Shown in pieces: positions 51,910 to 59,441 of a stretch of 64,000 nucleotides of DNA. The number at the start of each line of letters is the position of its first letter. Position 1 is the first letter of the stretch. Source of the DNA: FEN-1191 sp964528845 (lineage in GTDB: Bacteria > Pseudomonadota > Gammaproteobacteria > Steroidobacterales > Steroidobacteraceae); contig CAZGVE010000005.1 in NCBI GenBank assembly GCA_964528845.1, positions 1 through 64,000 of the forward strand, in the 5' to 3' direction. A program made the translations under genes and the position numbers. Under the pieces are notes generated by a model that searched no databases, was not told the origin of the DNA, and was given only the letters and a program-made list of their open reading frames with translations.

Positions 51910-52908
51910 ATGTTCCAGACTCCACCGCTCGAGGCCCCCGCGGTCTTTACTGCCGGCCTGCTAAGCCTGGCGGTGTGCCTGCTGCTGATCCCGTCGCCGG
52001 CGATGCCACGGGGCGCCTCTCCGCCTCCGCCGTGGGCCTATCCGGTCAATCCCCCCGACATGCCGGCCGCGAAGCTCGGGGACGGACCGGTGCAGCTGGT
52101 GCACAGCACCCGTACGTTCCTGCCCGCGCAGCTCACCGACCGCTTCGCCGCACCCGACTGGTACCCGGAAGACCACCCGGAGATGCCGGAGGTCATCGCG
52201 CGCGGTCGCAAGCCCGACGTGTATGCCTGTGCCTACTGCCACCTTCCGGACGGTGCCGGCCGCCCGGAGAACGCCAGCCTCGCGGGCCTACCCGCCGACT
52301 ATATCGTGCAGCAGCTTGCCGACATGCGCGCCGGTACGCGACGCACTGCCGTTCCCGAGCGTGCGCCTCCGACCATGATGTTTGCGATGACCCGTGCGAT
52401 GAGCGATGCGGAGATCAGCGCCGCCGCGCAGTATTTCTCCGCACTCAAGCCGCACAACAGGACGCGCGTGATCGAGTCTGCCTCGGTACCGCGGACGCGC
52501 GTGGCCGGCTGGTTTCTGGCTGCGGACGCGAATGCGCCGCGGGAGCCGATTGGCCATCGAATCATCGAGGTCCCCTCGAACCTCGAGCGCTTCGAGCGGC
52601 GCGATGAGCGCATCCTGATCCTTGCCTATGTTCCGCCGGGCAGCATCCATGCGGGCCGCGCCCTGGTGCGCACCGGCGGCGCGGGCAGAACCATGGTTTG
52701 CAGCGCCTGTCATGGCGCCGATCTGCATGGCACGGGCAGGATTCCGGCCATCGCCGGCCGCTCACCCAGCTACGTCGTCCGCCAGCTTTACGATATCCAA
52801 TCCGGGGCGCGCGCCGGGGCCGGGACGCAACCGATGCGCGATGTCGTCCGGCAGCTGCGGGTCGATGACATGATCTCGATCGCGTCCTACCTCGCCACCC
52901 TGCAATGA
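51910..52908 (+). CDS. Exported di-heme cytochrome c
   Basis: A 332-residue cytochrome with a hydrophobic N-terminal signal (FTAGLLSLAVCLLLIPSPA). Two heme-c motifs: CAYCH (about residue 105) and CSACH (about residue 260). Each sits in a class I-like domain ending SDAEISAAAQYFSAL and MISIASYLATL. The start is ATG 51910, with ATG 51895 as the alternative. It has a divergent promoter 62 nt from the esterase gene. The downstream MBL gene overlaps its last codons. It probably passes electrons from a periplasmic oxidase such as the neighbouring alpha-hydroxy-acid oxidase. Confidence 0.85.
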   Translation: MFQTPPLEAPAVFTAGLLSLAVCLLLIPSPAMPRGASPPPPWAYPVNPPDMPAAKLGDGPVQLVHSTRTFLPAQLTDRFAAPDWYPEDHPEMPEVIARGRKPDVYACAYCHLPDGAGRPENASLAGLPADYIVQQLADMRAGTRRTAVPERAPPTMMFAMTRAMSDAEISAAAQYFSALKPHNRTRVIESASVPRTRVAGWFLAADANAPREPIGHRIIEVPSNLERFERRDERILILAYVPPGSIHAGRALVRTGGAGRTMVCSACHGADLHGTGRIPAIAGRSPSYVVRQLYDIQSGARAGAGTQPMRDVVRQLRVDDMISIASYLATLQ

Positions 52909-52940
52909 CTGCCCGGAACGTCCTTCGAGGGAGTACCAGC

Positions 52941-54077
52941 ATGCGCGCATCCGCAGCCCTGATGGTGGCGTTGCTGGCCGTCCGCGTCGCAGCGGGCGCA
53001 GAAACAGCAGCCTCGAAGCGCTTCGACATCTATGTGATCGACGTCGAGGGCGGAAATGCTACGCTGTTCATCGCACCCTCCGGGCAATCCCTGTTGATGG
53101 ATACCGGAGTCGGAGGGCCGGATTCGAGGGATGTCAACCGGATCCTCGACGCCGTCCACGACGCGGGCCTCACGCATCTCGATCATCTGCTGACGACGCA
53201 CTGGCACGGGGATCATTTCGGCGGCATGGCGGAACTCGCCTCGAAGATCGAGATCCGGGATTTCATCGACCACGGGCCGAACACGCAGCACCCCAATGTG
53301 CGCGCCGAGGACTTTCTCGAACATACGTACCCGTCGCTGTATGCAAAGGCGCGGCACACGGTCGTGAAGGCCGGCGATCGGATTGCCATCGACGGCCTGG
53401 ATTGGCAGATCGTCACGGCGGCCGGCACGGTCCTGAAGCGGCCCCTGCGCGGCGGCGGCGTGGCCAACCCCGAATGCGCGAGCTTCCAGCCCCGGGATCC
53501 GGACGACGACGGCGGGGTCGAGAACCCGAATTCGGTCGGCAGCGTGGTCGCGTTCGGCAAGTTCCGGATCGTTCATCTGGGCGACCTGACCTGGAACAAG
53601 GAATTCGAGCTGATGTGCCCGAACAACCCGATCGGCACGACCGACGTGTTCGTGGTCTCCAATCATTCGCTCGTGGTGGCGAACACGCCGGTGCTGGTAC
53701 ATGCGCTGCGCCCGCGCGTGATCATCATGAACAACGGGATTCGCAAGGGCGGCCGGCCCGAAACGATGCGGACCTTCTTTACCTCGCCCGGCCTGGAGAA
53801 CCTGTGGGAACTGCACTTCTCCCTGCTCAGCGGGCAGGAGTACAGCGTCCCGGGCCTGTTCATCGCCAATGGGCTGGATGAACCGATGAGCTCGATGCCG
53901 ATCGAGCCGATGCCGCCGCCGGTGGATGAGTACCTCGCGCGCGAACCGCGATCGCCGCCGCCGCCGCCGCACAATGGCAAAGCCTATTGGATCAAGATCG
54001 CGGCGCAGGCCGATGGCACGTTCACCGTGACCAACCAGCGCAACCAGTTCAGCAGGACCTACGCCGCGCGCCCATGA
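52941..54077 (+). CDS. Exported MBL-fold metallo-hydrolase, ComEC-like type
   Basis: A 378-residue exported protein (signal ends VRVAAGAE). Zinc motif TTHWHGDHFGG with a further His/Asp in VHLGDLTWN and SNHSLVV. The overall arrangement (FDIYVIDVEGGNATLFIAPSG, LMDTGVGG) is that of ComEC/Rec2-related and beta-lactamase-like proteins. Pro-rich stretch near the C-terminus (SPPPPPHNG). The ATG at 52941 has GGGAG upstream; an ATG at 52905 overlaps the cytochrome stop. Substrate unknown. Confidence 0.8.
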   Translation: MRASAALMVALLAVRVAAGAETAASKRFDIYVIDVEGGNATLFIAPSGQSLLMDTGVGGPDSRDVNRILDAVHDAGLTHLDHLLTTHWHGDHFGGMAELASKIEIRDFIDHGPNTQHPNVRAEDFLEHTYPSLYAKARHTVVKAGDRIAIDGLDWQIVTAAGTVLKRPLRGGGVANPECASFQPRDPDDDGGVENPNSVGSVVAFGKFRIVHLGDLTWNKEFELMCPNNPIGTTDVFVVSNHSLVVANTPVLVHALRPRVIIMNNGIRKGGRPETMRTFFTSPGLENLWELHFSLLSGQEYSVPGLFIANGLDEPMSSMPIEPMPPPVDEYLAREPRSPPPPPHNGKAYWIKIAAQADGTFTVTNQRNQFSRTYAARP

Positions 54078-54098
54078 GCGGCCGCGCGCCCATGAGCG
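54063..54098. repeat. 18-bp tandem duplication at the end of the MBL gene
   Basis: GCCGCGCGCCCATGAGCG occurs twice in a row (54063-54080, 54081-54098) with no mismatch. The first copy contains the stop codon of the MBL gene. Confidence 0.9.
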
Positions 54099-54111
54099 GG
54101 CCTGGAACCGT

Positions 54112-55356
54112 CTAGAGCTTCCAGTCCGGTGAGGACACGTAGGCGCGGCTGATATCGGCGACGCCCTGTGTGCCGCAATTGCCCATCACCAGCTTCAACT
54201 CGCCCTGCAGGATCTCGAGCACCCGATCGACGCCGGCCTGGCCGAAGGCACCGAGCCCCCAGAGCATCGGACGCCCGATCCCGACGGCCCTGGCGCCCAG
54301 TGCCAGCGCCTTGAACACGTCGGTGCCGCGCCGGAATCCGCCATCGACCAGCACCGGTATGTGCCCGCCAACGGCGGCGACGACTTCCGGCAGGGCCTCG
54401 ATCGTCGCGCGTCCGGTCTCGGTCGAGCGGCCGCCATGGTTGGAGACGAGGATGCCATCGAGTCCGTGCTCGACTCCGAGCCGCGCATCTTCCGCCGTAT
54501 CGATGCCCTTGATCAGCAGCTTGCCCTTCCAGCTCCTGCGCAGCCGGTCGAGAAACGCCCAGTCCATCGCGGGGTTCTGGCCCCGCACGCCGGTCATATC
54601 GATGCCATCGTACATCGGGCGCTCATGGAAGCTGGTGCCCGGATCGCCCTGATGACACGCCGCGCACTGGCGCAGGTCCTTCGGCCGTGTGCGCAGGTAG
54701 GTCTCGCTGTTGCGCCCGGTCGTATTGTCGACGGTCAGCGCCAGTACCGTGCATCCGGCCGCCTCGACCCGTCGCACGATCTTCTCACACACGTCCCACG
54801 AATCCGGCGCATAGAGCTGGTACCAGACCGGGCGGCCGAGCGCCGCGTTGACGTCCTCGACCGCCGTCGAGGTCGACGTCGACAGGAACTGCGGTGCGCC
54901 GCGCGCCCTGGCCGCGCGGGCCACGCCCAGTTCACCTTCCGGCGCGAAGGACTTCTCGCCGCCAGTCGGACAGGTGAAGATCGGGCTGTTGTAGACCGTG
55001 CCGAACAGTTCGACGCGCATGTCGACCTTGGTCGCATCGCGCAGGCGGCGCGGCCGCAATTCCAGGTGCCGGAAGCCATCGCGATTGGCACGCAGCGTCG
55101 CATCGTCGTCCACGCCACTGGACATGTAGGCCCAGTGGCCAGGCTGCACGTTGCGATGCGCGATCGGCTCGAAATCGAACACGTCGAGGGCCTCGGTCGG
55201 GCTGCCGATCAGGGCGGGATCGGACGGCACGCCCTGCCCGTGCGCGTACTCCGGCAGCGCCGTGGCGATTCCGCCGAGCGCGGCGACATACGGGCTCGCT
55301 GCCAGATACTTCAGCAGCGCGCGCCGCGAATTCGAGACGGGGTGGGAGGCGCTCAT
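54112..55356 (-). CDS. Tat-exported FMN alpha-hydroxy-acid oxidase with an internal CxxCH motif
   Basis: A 414-residue flavoprotein of the glycolate oxidase / lactate dehydrogenase family. An N-terminal Tat signal (NSRRALLKYLAASPYVAALGG) targets the periplasm. FMN and catalytic residues are present: TCPTGG, WYQLYAP (Tyr182), TVDNT (Asp210), Lys283 (LLIKGID), and the catalytic His307 in VSNHGGR. A heme-c type motif CAACH is at residues 231-235 in the mobile loop 4 between barrel strands. I know of no such motif in characterised members. The gene is divergent from DoxX and convergent with the MBL gene. Confidence 0.85.
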   Translation of the reverse strand: MSASHPVSNSRRALLKYLAASPYVAALGGIATALPEYAHGQGVPSDPALIGSPTEALDVFDFEPIAHRNVQPGHWAYMSSGVDDDATLRANRDGFRHLELRPRRLRDATKVDMRVELFGTVYNSPIFTCPTGGEKSFAPEGELGVARAARARGAPQFLSTSTSTAVEDVNAALGRPVWYQLYAPDSWDVCEKIVRRVEAAGCTVLALTVDNTTGRNSETYLRTRPKDLRQCAACHQGDPGTSFHERPMYDGIDMTGVRGQNPAMDWAFLDRLRRSWKGKLLIKGIDTAEDARLGVEHGLDGILVSNHGGRSTETGRATIEALPEVVAAVGGHIPVLVDGGFRRGTDVFKALALGARAVGIGRPMLWGLGAFGQAGVDRVLEILQGELKLVMGNCGTQGVADISRAYVSSPDWKL

Positions 55357-55384
55357 GGCGCGCAGTGTACACCCGGCAACAGCC

Positions 55385-55390
55385 TATAAT
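55385..55390 (+). promoter_or_regulatory. Probable -10 box of the DoxX gene
   Basis: TATAAT, a perfect -10 hexamer 30 nt ahead of the DoxX start. A -35 box is not clear, though the palindrome GTGTACAC lies at 55365-55372. Confidence 0.5.
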
Positions 55391-55420
55391 CGCCTGCACA
55401 GGGGATAGGGGGCTGCCGTC

Positions 55421-55852
55421 ATGTCGAGCTCACTGGATCAACGTACCGCACCGTACGCAGCGCTGCTGCTGCGCGTCACGCTCGGCGGGCTGTTCATCGC
55501 GCACCTGTACTGGAAGCTTGCGTTGCTGGACGGCGGCCTGCCGCGCTGGTGGGCAGGGCTGCTGCACAACGGCTATCCGTGGTTCGTCCCGTACTACGTG
55601 ATCTCGGCGGAGTTCATCGGCGCGTTGTGCCTGATTCCCGGCCTGTACGCGCGCTGGGCCGCGCTGTACGCGCTGCCGATGATGATCGGAGCCGCCTGGT
55701 TCTGGGCCGAGCGCAAGGGATTCTATTTCACCGGCGCCGGCAGCGAGCTGCCGCTGCTCTGGGCGCTGTTGCTGCTGATCCAGGCGCTGCTGGGGGATGG
55801 CGCCTGGGCGGCACGGCCCTCGAGCCTGCGCGTCATGCCTCGCCGCGGCTAG
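55421..55852 (+). CDS. DoxX family membrane protein
   Basis: A 143-residue protein with four membrane segments: LLLRVTLGGLFIAHLYWKL, YVISAEFIGALCLIPGLYARWAAL, MMIGAAWFW and LLWALLLLIQALLG. DoxX/DoxD relatives include the thiosulfate:quinone oxidoreductase subunit and a partner of SodA in mycobacteria. It is convergent with soxA, but its own role here is not established. The gene ends inside a 15-bp duplication shared with the soxA stop codon. Confidence 0.85.
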   Translation: MSSSLDQRTAPYAALLLRVTLGGLFIAHLYWKLALLDGGLPRWWAGLLHNGYPWFVPYYVISAEFIGALCLIPGLYARWAALYALPMMIGAAWFWAERKGFYFTGAGSELPLLWALLLLIQALLGDGAWAARPSSLRVMPRRG

Positions 55853-55871
55853 CGTTGCCGCGGCTAGCGTC
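55842..55871. repeat. 15-bp tandem duplication at the DoxX/soxA junction
   Basis: GCCGCGGCTAGCGTT followed by GCCGCGGCTAGCGTC (14 of 15 identical). One CTAG supplies the stop codon of the DoxX gene and the other, on the opposite strand, the stop codon of soxA. Confidence 0.9.
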
Positions 55872-56652
55872 GCACGGCGGGCGTCTCGATCCGCAGTCCC
55901 GCGCCACGCCAGCGTTCGAACAGTTCCAGATCGACGTACGCCTGTGATCCGGGCTGGTACGGCTCGGCCCGCACCGCCTCGTTGCACCAGGCGAACATCC
56001 GGTGCGTCGATCCCAGCGTCTGCCAGAGCTCGCGATAGACCGGAAAGCCATTGATCTGCCCCTGCGGGATCGTCTCCGCGCCGAGGCGCGATCCGGCGTG
56101 CTGCTCGTGACAGCTGGCGCAGGACAGGTTGAGTTGCCCCCGGCGCTGATAGAAGAACTCGCGCCCGCGCTCGAAGCTGGCCGCCGCGGGGCCATCGATG
56201 CGCACGGCCACCGGCAGTCCCGTGGCCTGGCGCGACAGGTAGGCGGTCAGCGCCAGCAGATCCTGGGACTCGTAGTCCAGTGCGGTGAGCTTGAGCCGTG
56301 CCACGCGACAGCGATTGATCTGCTGCTCGAGGTTGATCACGCGTCCCATCGCCGGCACCCAGGCCGGATAACGTGTCGCGGCCGATCGCATCGAGACCGA
56401 GGCGACGCCGTGACAGGACTGGCAGGATTGGCCGGCAGGTCCTGCGGCCTCGCTCCACAGCTGCGCTCCGCGATCGACCCAGAGCATGCCGGGGTTCGCG
56501 AATTCATCATCCTGCAGCGTGCGCAGCGCCGGACTGAGGTAGACGTAGTCGGATTGCGCCTGCTGGGCGCGAACCGGCTCACGCGCCGGGCTGCTCGTGG
56601 CCAGCAGACACAGCCCCAAGCCGGCCAACGTCCGCATTCCGCCCGACTTCAC
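55864..56652 (-). CDS. soxA: Sulfur-oxidation di-heme cytochrome SoxA
   Basis: A 262-residue exported protein. Two heme-c motifs, CQSCH (77-81) and CASCH (178-182). Cys115 sits in QINRCRVARL and Cys223 in MFAWCNEAVRAEP; the latter is the axial, persulfide-forming active-site ligand of SoxA. FxxW and PQGQINGFPVYRELW match the family. SoxXA joins sulfur to the carrier SoxYZ. Last gene of the minus-strand operon; ATGA overlap with soxZ. Confidence 0.93.
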   Translation of the reverse strand: MKSGGMRTLAGLGLCLLATSSPAREPVRAQQAQSDYVYLSPALRTLQDDEFANPGMLWVDRGAQLWSEAAGPAGQSCQSCHGVASVSMRSAATRYPAWVPAMGRVINLEQQINRCRVARLKLTALDYESQDLLALTAYLSRQATGLPVAVRIDGPAAASFERGREFFYQRRGQLNLSCASCHEQHAGSRLGAETIPQGQINGFPVYRELWQTLGSTHRMFAWCNEAVRAEPYQPGSQAYVDLELFERWRGAGLRIETPAVRR

Positions 56653-56969
56653 GCGACCTGCAGCATGGCCGAGTTGGTCGTGATGGTGCCGTCCTGGTCG
56701 GTCCAGGTGAAATCGACCGGGCCGGTCCTGGTCGCGGTCAGGTAGAACGAGAAATACGGATTCGCGGACAGGCCCGGCTGCAGCTGCACCCTTAAGACCT
56801 CGGCGCCGTCATAGGCGCAGACGAAATCCGTGATGATGTGCACCGGGATAGTCGTGCCCTGCGAATCGAAATTGAAGCCGTTTTCCATCGGATGCATGAT
56901 CAGCGCGCGGATCTCCACCTGTTCGCCGACCTTGGCCTGCTCCGGAACCTTGATGCGCGAGTTCGGCAT
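56649..56969 (-). CDS. soxZ: SoxZ, partner of the sulfur carrier
   Basis: A 106-residue protein of usual length with the family pattern: RIKVPEQAKVGEQVEIRALIMHPMENGF, then IPVHIITDFVCAYDGAEVLRVQL and YFSFYLTATRTGPVDFTWTDQDG. SoxZ has no signal peptide; it crosses with SoxY via the Tat system. Stop and start overlap with soxA. It lies 15 nt from soxY. Confidence 0.94.
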   Translation of the reverse strand: MPNSRIKVPEQAKVGEQVEIRALIMHPMENGFNFDSQGTTIPVHIITDFVCAYDGAEVLRVQLQPGLSANPYFSFYLTATRTGPVDFTWTDQDGTITTNSAMLQVA

Positions 56970-56984
56970 GTGATCCCCCGACCG

Positions 56985-57440
56985 CTAGAACCGCATCTGC
57001 AGCACGTCGCAGGCGCCGACCGTGACCAGCACCCGCACCTGTGCGGTCCAGAGCGTCTGGTCGCTCATTTCCGCGATCGCGATCACGTCCTGCGTGCCAC
57101 TGAGCCGGATGTTCGTGCTGAATCCCGGCCTGCCGGCGCGCGGCCCGAACAGCGCGGTGGCGACCAGCGGCCGAGGATTGCGGCTCGCGAAGATGCTCGC
57201 CCGCATCACGCGGTCCTGCCCGCTCATCGGGCTGTCGATGTCCAGCGTCAGCGGCACAGAATTGCCCGACTCCGCCAGAGCCGGCAGCTTGAGCGTGACG
57301 CGCCCCGGGTTCAGCATGCGCTCGCCGTACAGCAGTCGGATCGCGTCGGCCGTTTCCGCGTCGCTGGCAAGGCCAGGCATTGGCACGACGGAAATCAGCA
57401 CGCCGGTGCCGATCGCGAGCAGCGCTTCACGACGTTTCAT
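56985..57440 (-). CDS. soxY: SoxY-like sulfur carrier with altered C-terminal arm
   Basis: A 151-residue protein. The Tat signal is KRREALLAIGTGVLIS. Mature SoxY fold: RVTLKLPALAESGNSVPLTLDIDSP and DQTLWTAQVRVLVTVGAC. Normal SoxY ends with the swinging arm GGCGG, whose Cys carries sulfur. Here the corresponding Cys144 is kept, but the end reads GACDVLQMRF and then stops. I checked the codons: there is no frameshift. This changes the flexibility and position of the carrier Cys. Starts overlap soxX by 4 nt. Confidence 0.88.
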   Translation of the reverse strand: MKRREALLAIGTGVLISVVPMPGLASDAETADAIRLLYGERMLNPGRVTLKLPALAESGNSVPLTLDIDSPMSGQDRVMRASIFASRNPRPLVATALFGPRAGRPGFSTNIRLSGTQDVIAIAEMSDQTLWTAQVRVLVTVGACDVLQMRF

Positions 57441-57883
57441 TTCAGGCTCGCGAGCCAGGCCACGAGATCTTCGACCTCCTGGGCCGACAGGATGGGCTTG
57501 CCGGCATATTGGGGCTGCGCACGCGTATATGCCGTCACGAAGAACGCCGGCATCGCAGTACCCGGCGACTGTCGACGCGGATCGACGATACGCCGGCGCA
57601 GCGCAGGAATGGTGAGGCGCGAACCGACGCCAGCGAGCGGCGGACCTAAGTCACCAGAGTCGCCGACAGCGCTTTGGTCAAGCGGCAGCGCATGACAGAT
57701 GATGCAATTCCCCTTGCGGGCGTCGGTGGCAACCTTTAAGCCGCGCACCGGATCACCGGGCACGTCGGTCAGTGGGCGGTCCATCGCTTCAAGGGCACCG
57801 ACACGTGAGACACCGGTCGGCCCCAGAACGCCGACCGCCAGCGCGATCAGCCAAACATTTCGCCGGTGATGTTGGCGTACCAT
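57437..57883 (-). CDS. soxX: Mono-heme cytochrome SoxX
   Basis: A 148-residue exported cytochrome. Heme-c motif CIICH (60-64), with NCIICHALPLDQS typical of SoxX, and Met111 in GTAMPAF as probable axial ligand. The end VEDLVAWLASLK is the class I helix. It overlaps the flavoprotein gene by 37 nt at its start and soxY by 4 nt. It pairs with SoxA. Confidence 0.92.
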   Translation of the reverse strand: MVRQHHRRNVWLIALAVGVLGPTGVSRVGALEAMDRPLTDVPGDPVRGLKVATDARKGNCIICHALPLDQSAVGDSGDLGPPLAGVGSRLTIPALRRRIVDPRRQSPGTAMPAFFVTAYTRAQPQYAGKPILSAQEVEDLVAWLASLK

Positions 57884-59118
57884 GAACGGGCACTCTGCGC
57901 TTCGCGTAGATGTTCATCCTCAGAGGCCCCGACCGGCGTCGTGCGGTGGTCCTCGAAACTCAAGGCCAGCGTGCCGTTCTTGAGCTCGAATCCGTCGACG
58001 ATCGAGAACCCGTAATCCGGCGCCGCGAGGCTGTAGCAGATGTTCAGCAGCTTCGCCGACGCGGCCACCCTGCCGCCGATGTCGGCGAGGATCGCGCGGG
58101 CGCAAGCCTTGGCCTGGCCATTGGCGCTGAAGCCGGATTTCGGCATCTCGCCAGCGATCGTCGCATCGCCGAGCACGTAGATGCGCTTATGCACCTTCGA
58201 TTCGAAGCTCACTGGATCGATCTCGCAGAAGCCCGTTCCCGCGTCGAGGCCGGCCTGAATCGCAATGCTGCCCGCGCGCTGGGCCGGGATGATGTTGGCG
58301 ACCGCGGCCTTGTAATCGTCGAATGCGCTCGATACGGTCATCGTGACCGGATTCACCGACATGACGCGGCCGGATTTCGATCCAGGAACCCACTCGATCA
58401 TGCCCGGGTACAGTCGGCCCCAGGCTTCCATGAACAGGTCCTGCTTGATGAAGCTGTCGCTCGCATCCAGCAGCATGACCTTGGATTTCGGCTTGTTGGC
58501 CTTCAGGTAGTGCGCGATCAGCGATGCGCGTTCGTAGGGGCCCGGTGGGCATCGGAACGGCATCGCCGGCACCGCGATCACGACCAGGCCGCCATCCGGC
58601 ATCGCTTCGAGCTGACGGCGCAGCAGGGCCGTCTGGGCTCCAGCCTTCCAGGCGTGCGGCATGCGTTCCGCGGCCTGCTCGTTGTATCCCTGGATGCTAT
58701 CCCAGACCAGATCGATGCCGGGGGACACGACCAGGTAGTCGTAGCTCAGCTTGTGCCCGCCCGCCAGCGCTACGCTGCGCGCCACCGGGTCAATCCCTAC
58801 CGCCGCGTCGTGAACGACATCGATGCCAGCGGCCTGAACCTTGGAGTACGGGAAAGTGACATGCTCGAGGGGATACAGCCCGCCGAGCACACCGTTGCTG
58901 AATGGGCAGGTCGTGAATTGCGCATCGCGCTCGATCAGCGTGATCGGTATTCCAGGGTCGTGGCGCCGCAGGTATCGGGCCAATGACGCGCCGCCAAACC
59001 CGCCGCCGATCACGACGACCTTGGGTCCGGTCGCGCTCGCCAGCGCGGGGGCCAGCACCGGCACCGCTGCCGCAGCAGCCAGATGCGCGAGCAGCCGACG
59101 CCGGCTCAGCGTGCTCAC
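57847..59118 (-). CDS. fccB: Flavocytochrome c sulfide dehydrogenase, flavoprotein subunit
   Basis: A 423-residue protein with a Tat signal (SRRRLLAHLAAAAAVPVL). FAD motif VVVIGGGFGGASLARYL, the redox-active Cys in TTCPFSNGVLGG and a second Cys in PFRCPPGPYERA, with a conserved VLGDAT FAD contact. Oxidises sulfide to sulfane sulfur or polysulfide and reduces the cytochrome subunit. This is equivalent to SoxF. The gene overlaps the cytochrome gene by 4 nt and soxX by 37 nt. Confidence 0.93.
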   Translation of the reverse strand: MSTLSRRRLLAHLAAAAAVPVLAPALASATGPKVVVIGGGFGGASLARYLRRHDPGIPITLIERDAQFTTCPFSNGVLGGLYPLEHVTFPYSKVQAAGIDVVHDAAVGIDPVARSVALAGGHKLSYDYLVVSPGIDLVWDSIQGYNEQAAERMPHAWKAGAQTALLRRQLEAMPDGGLVVIAVPAMPFRCPPGPYERASLIAHYLKANKPKSKVMLLDASDSFIKQDLFMEAWGRLYPGMIEWVPGSKSGRVMSVNPVTMTVSSAFDDYKAAVANIIPAQRAGSIAIQAGLDAGTGFCEIDPVSFESKVHKRIYVLGDATIAGEMPKSGFSANGQAKACARAILADIGGRVAASAKLLNICYSLAAPDYGFSIVDGFELKNGTLALSFEDHRTTPVGASEDEHLREAQSARSWYANITGEMFG

Positions 59119-59441
59119 GAGTGCGGTCTCGCGCTGAAGTAATCCGCGAGCGCCGCGAGTTCCGCATCGGTGTAGGTGCGCGCGATGCGGTTCATGATCG
59201 TCGTCGTGGCCGGTCCGGTCTGCGCGCGGTAGGACTGCAGCTCACGCAGCAGCGTGGCCCGCTCGATCCCGGCGAGTGACGGGATATAGCCCTGGCTATG
59301 CCCGCCAATGCCGTGACAGCTGGTACAGGCGTCGGCCAGACCCTCGGCATCCGGCGCCGCCCCGACCGCTGCGCCAGCCTGCAGGATCGCCACCAGCACC
59401 GCGCTGATCCGCACCCACCTGCCGCCACACGATATATGCAT
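59115..59441 (-). CDS. Mono-heme cytochrome subunit of flavocytochrome c
   Basis: A 108-residue exported cytochrome c with CTSCH at 39-43 and a Met ligand in TTIMNRIA. It resembles the FccA/SoxE cytochrome that accepts electrons from the flavoprotein. Directly follows the tri-heme cytochrome gene (adjacent bases) and overlaps the flavoprotein gene with ATGA. Confidence 0.88.
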   Translation of the reverse strand: MHISCGGRWVRISAVLVAILQAGAAVGAAPDAEGLADACTSCHGIGGHSQGYIPSLAGIERATLLRELQSYRAQTGPATTTIMNRIARTYTDAELAALADYFSARPHS

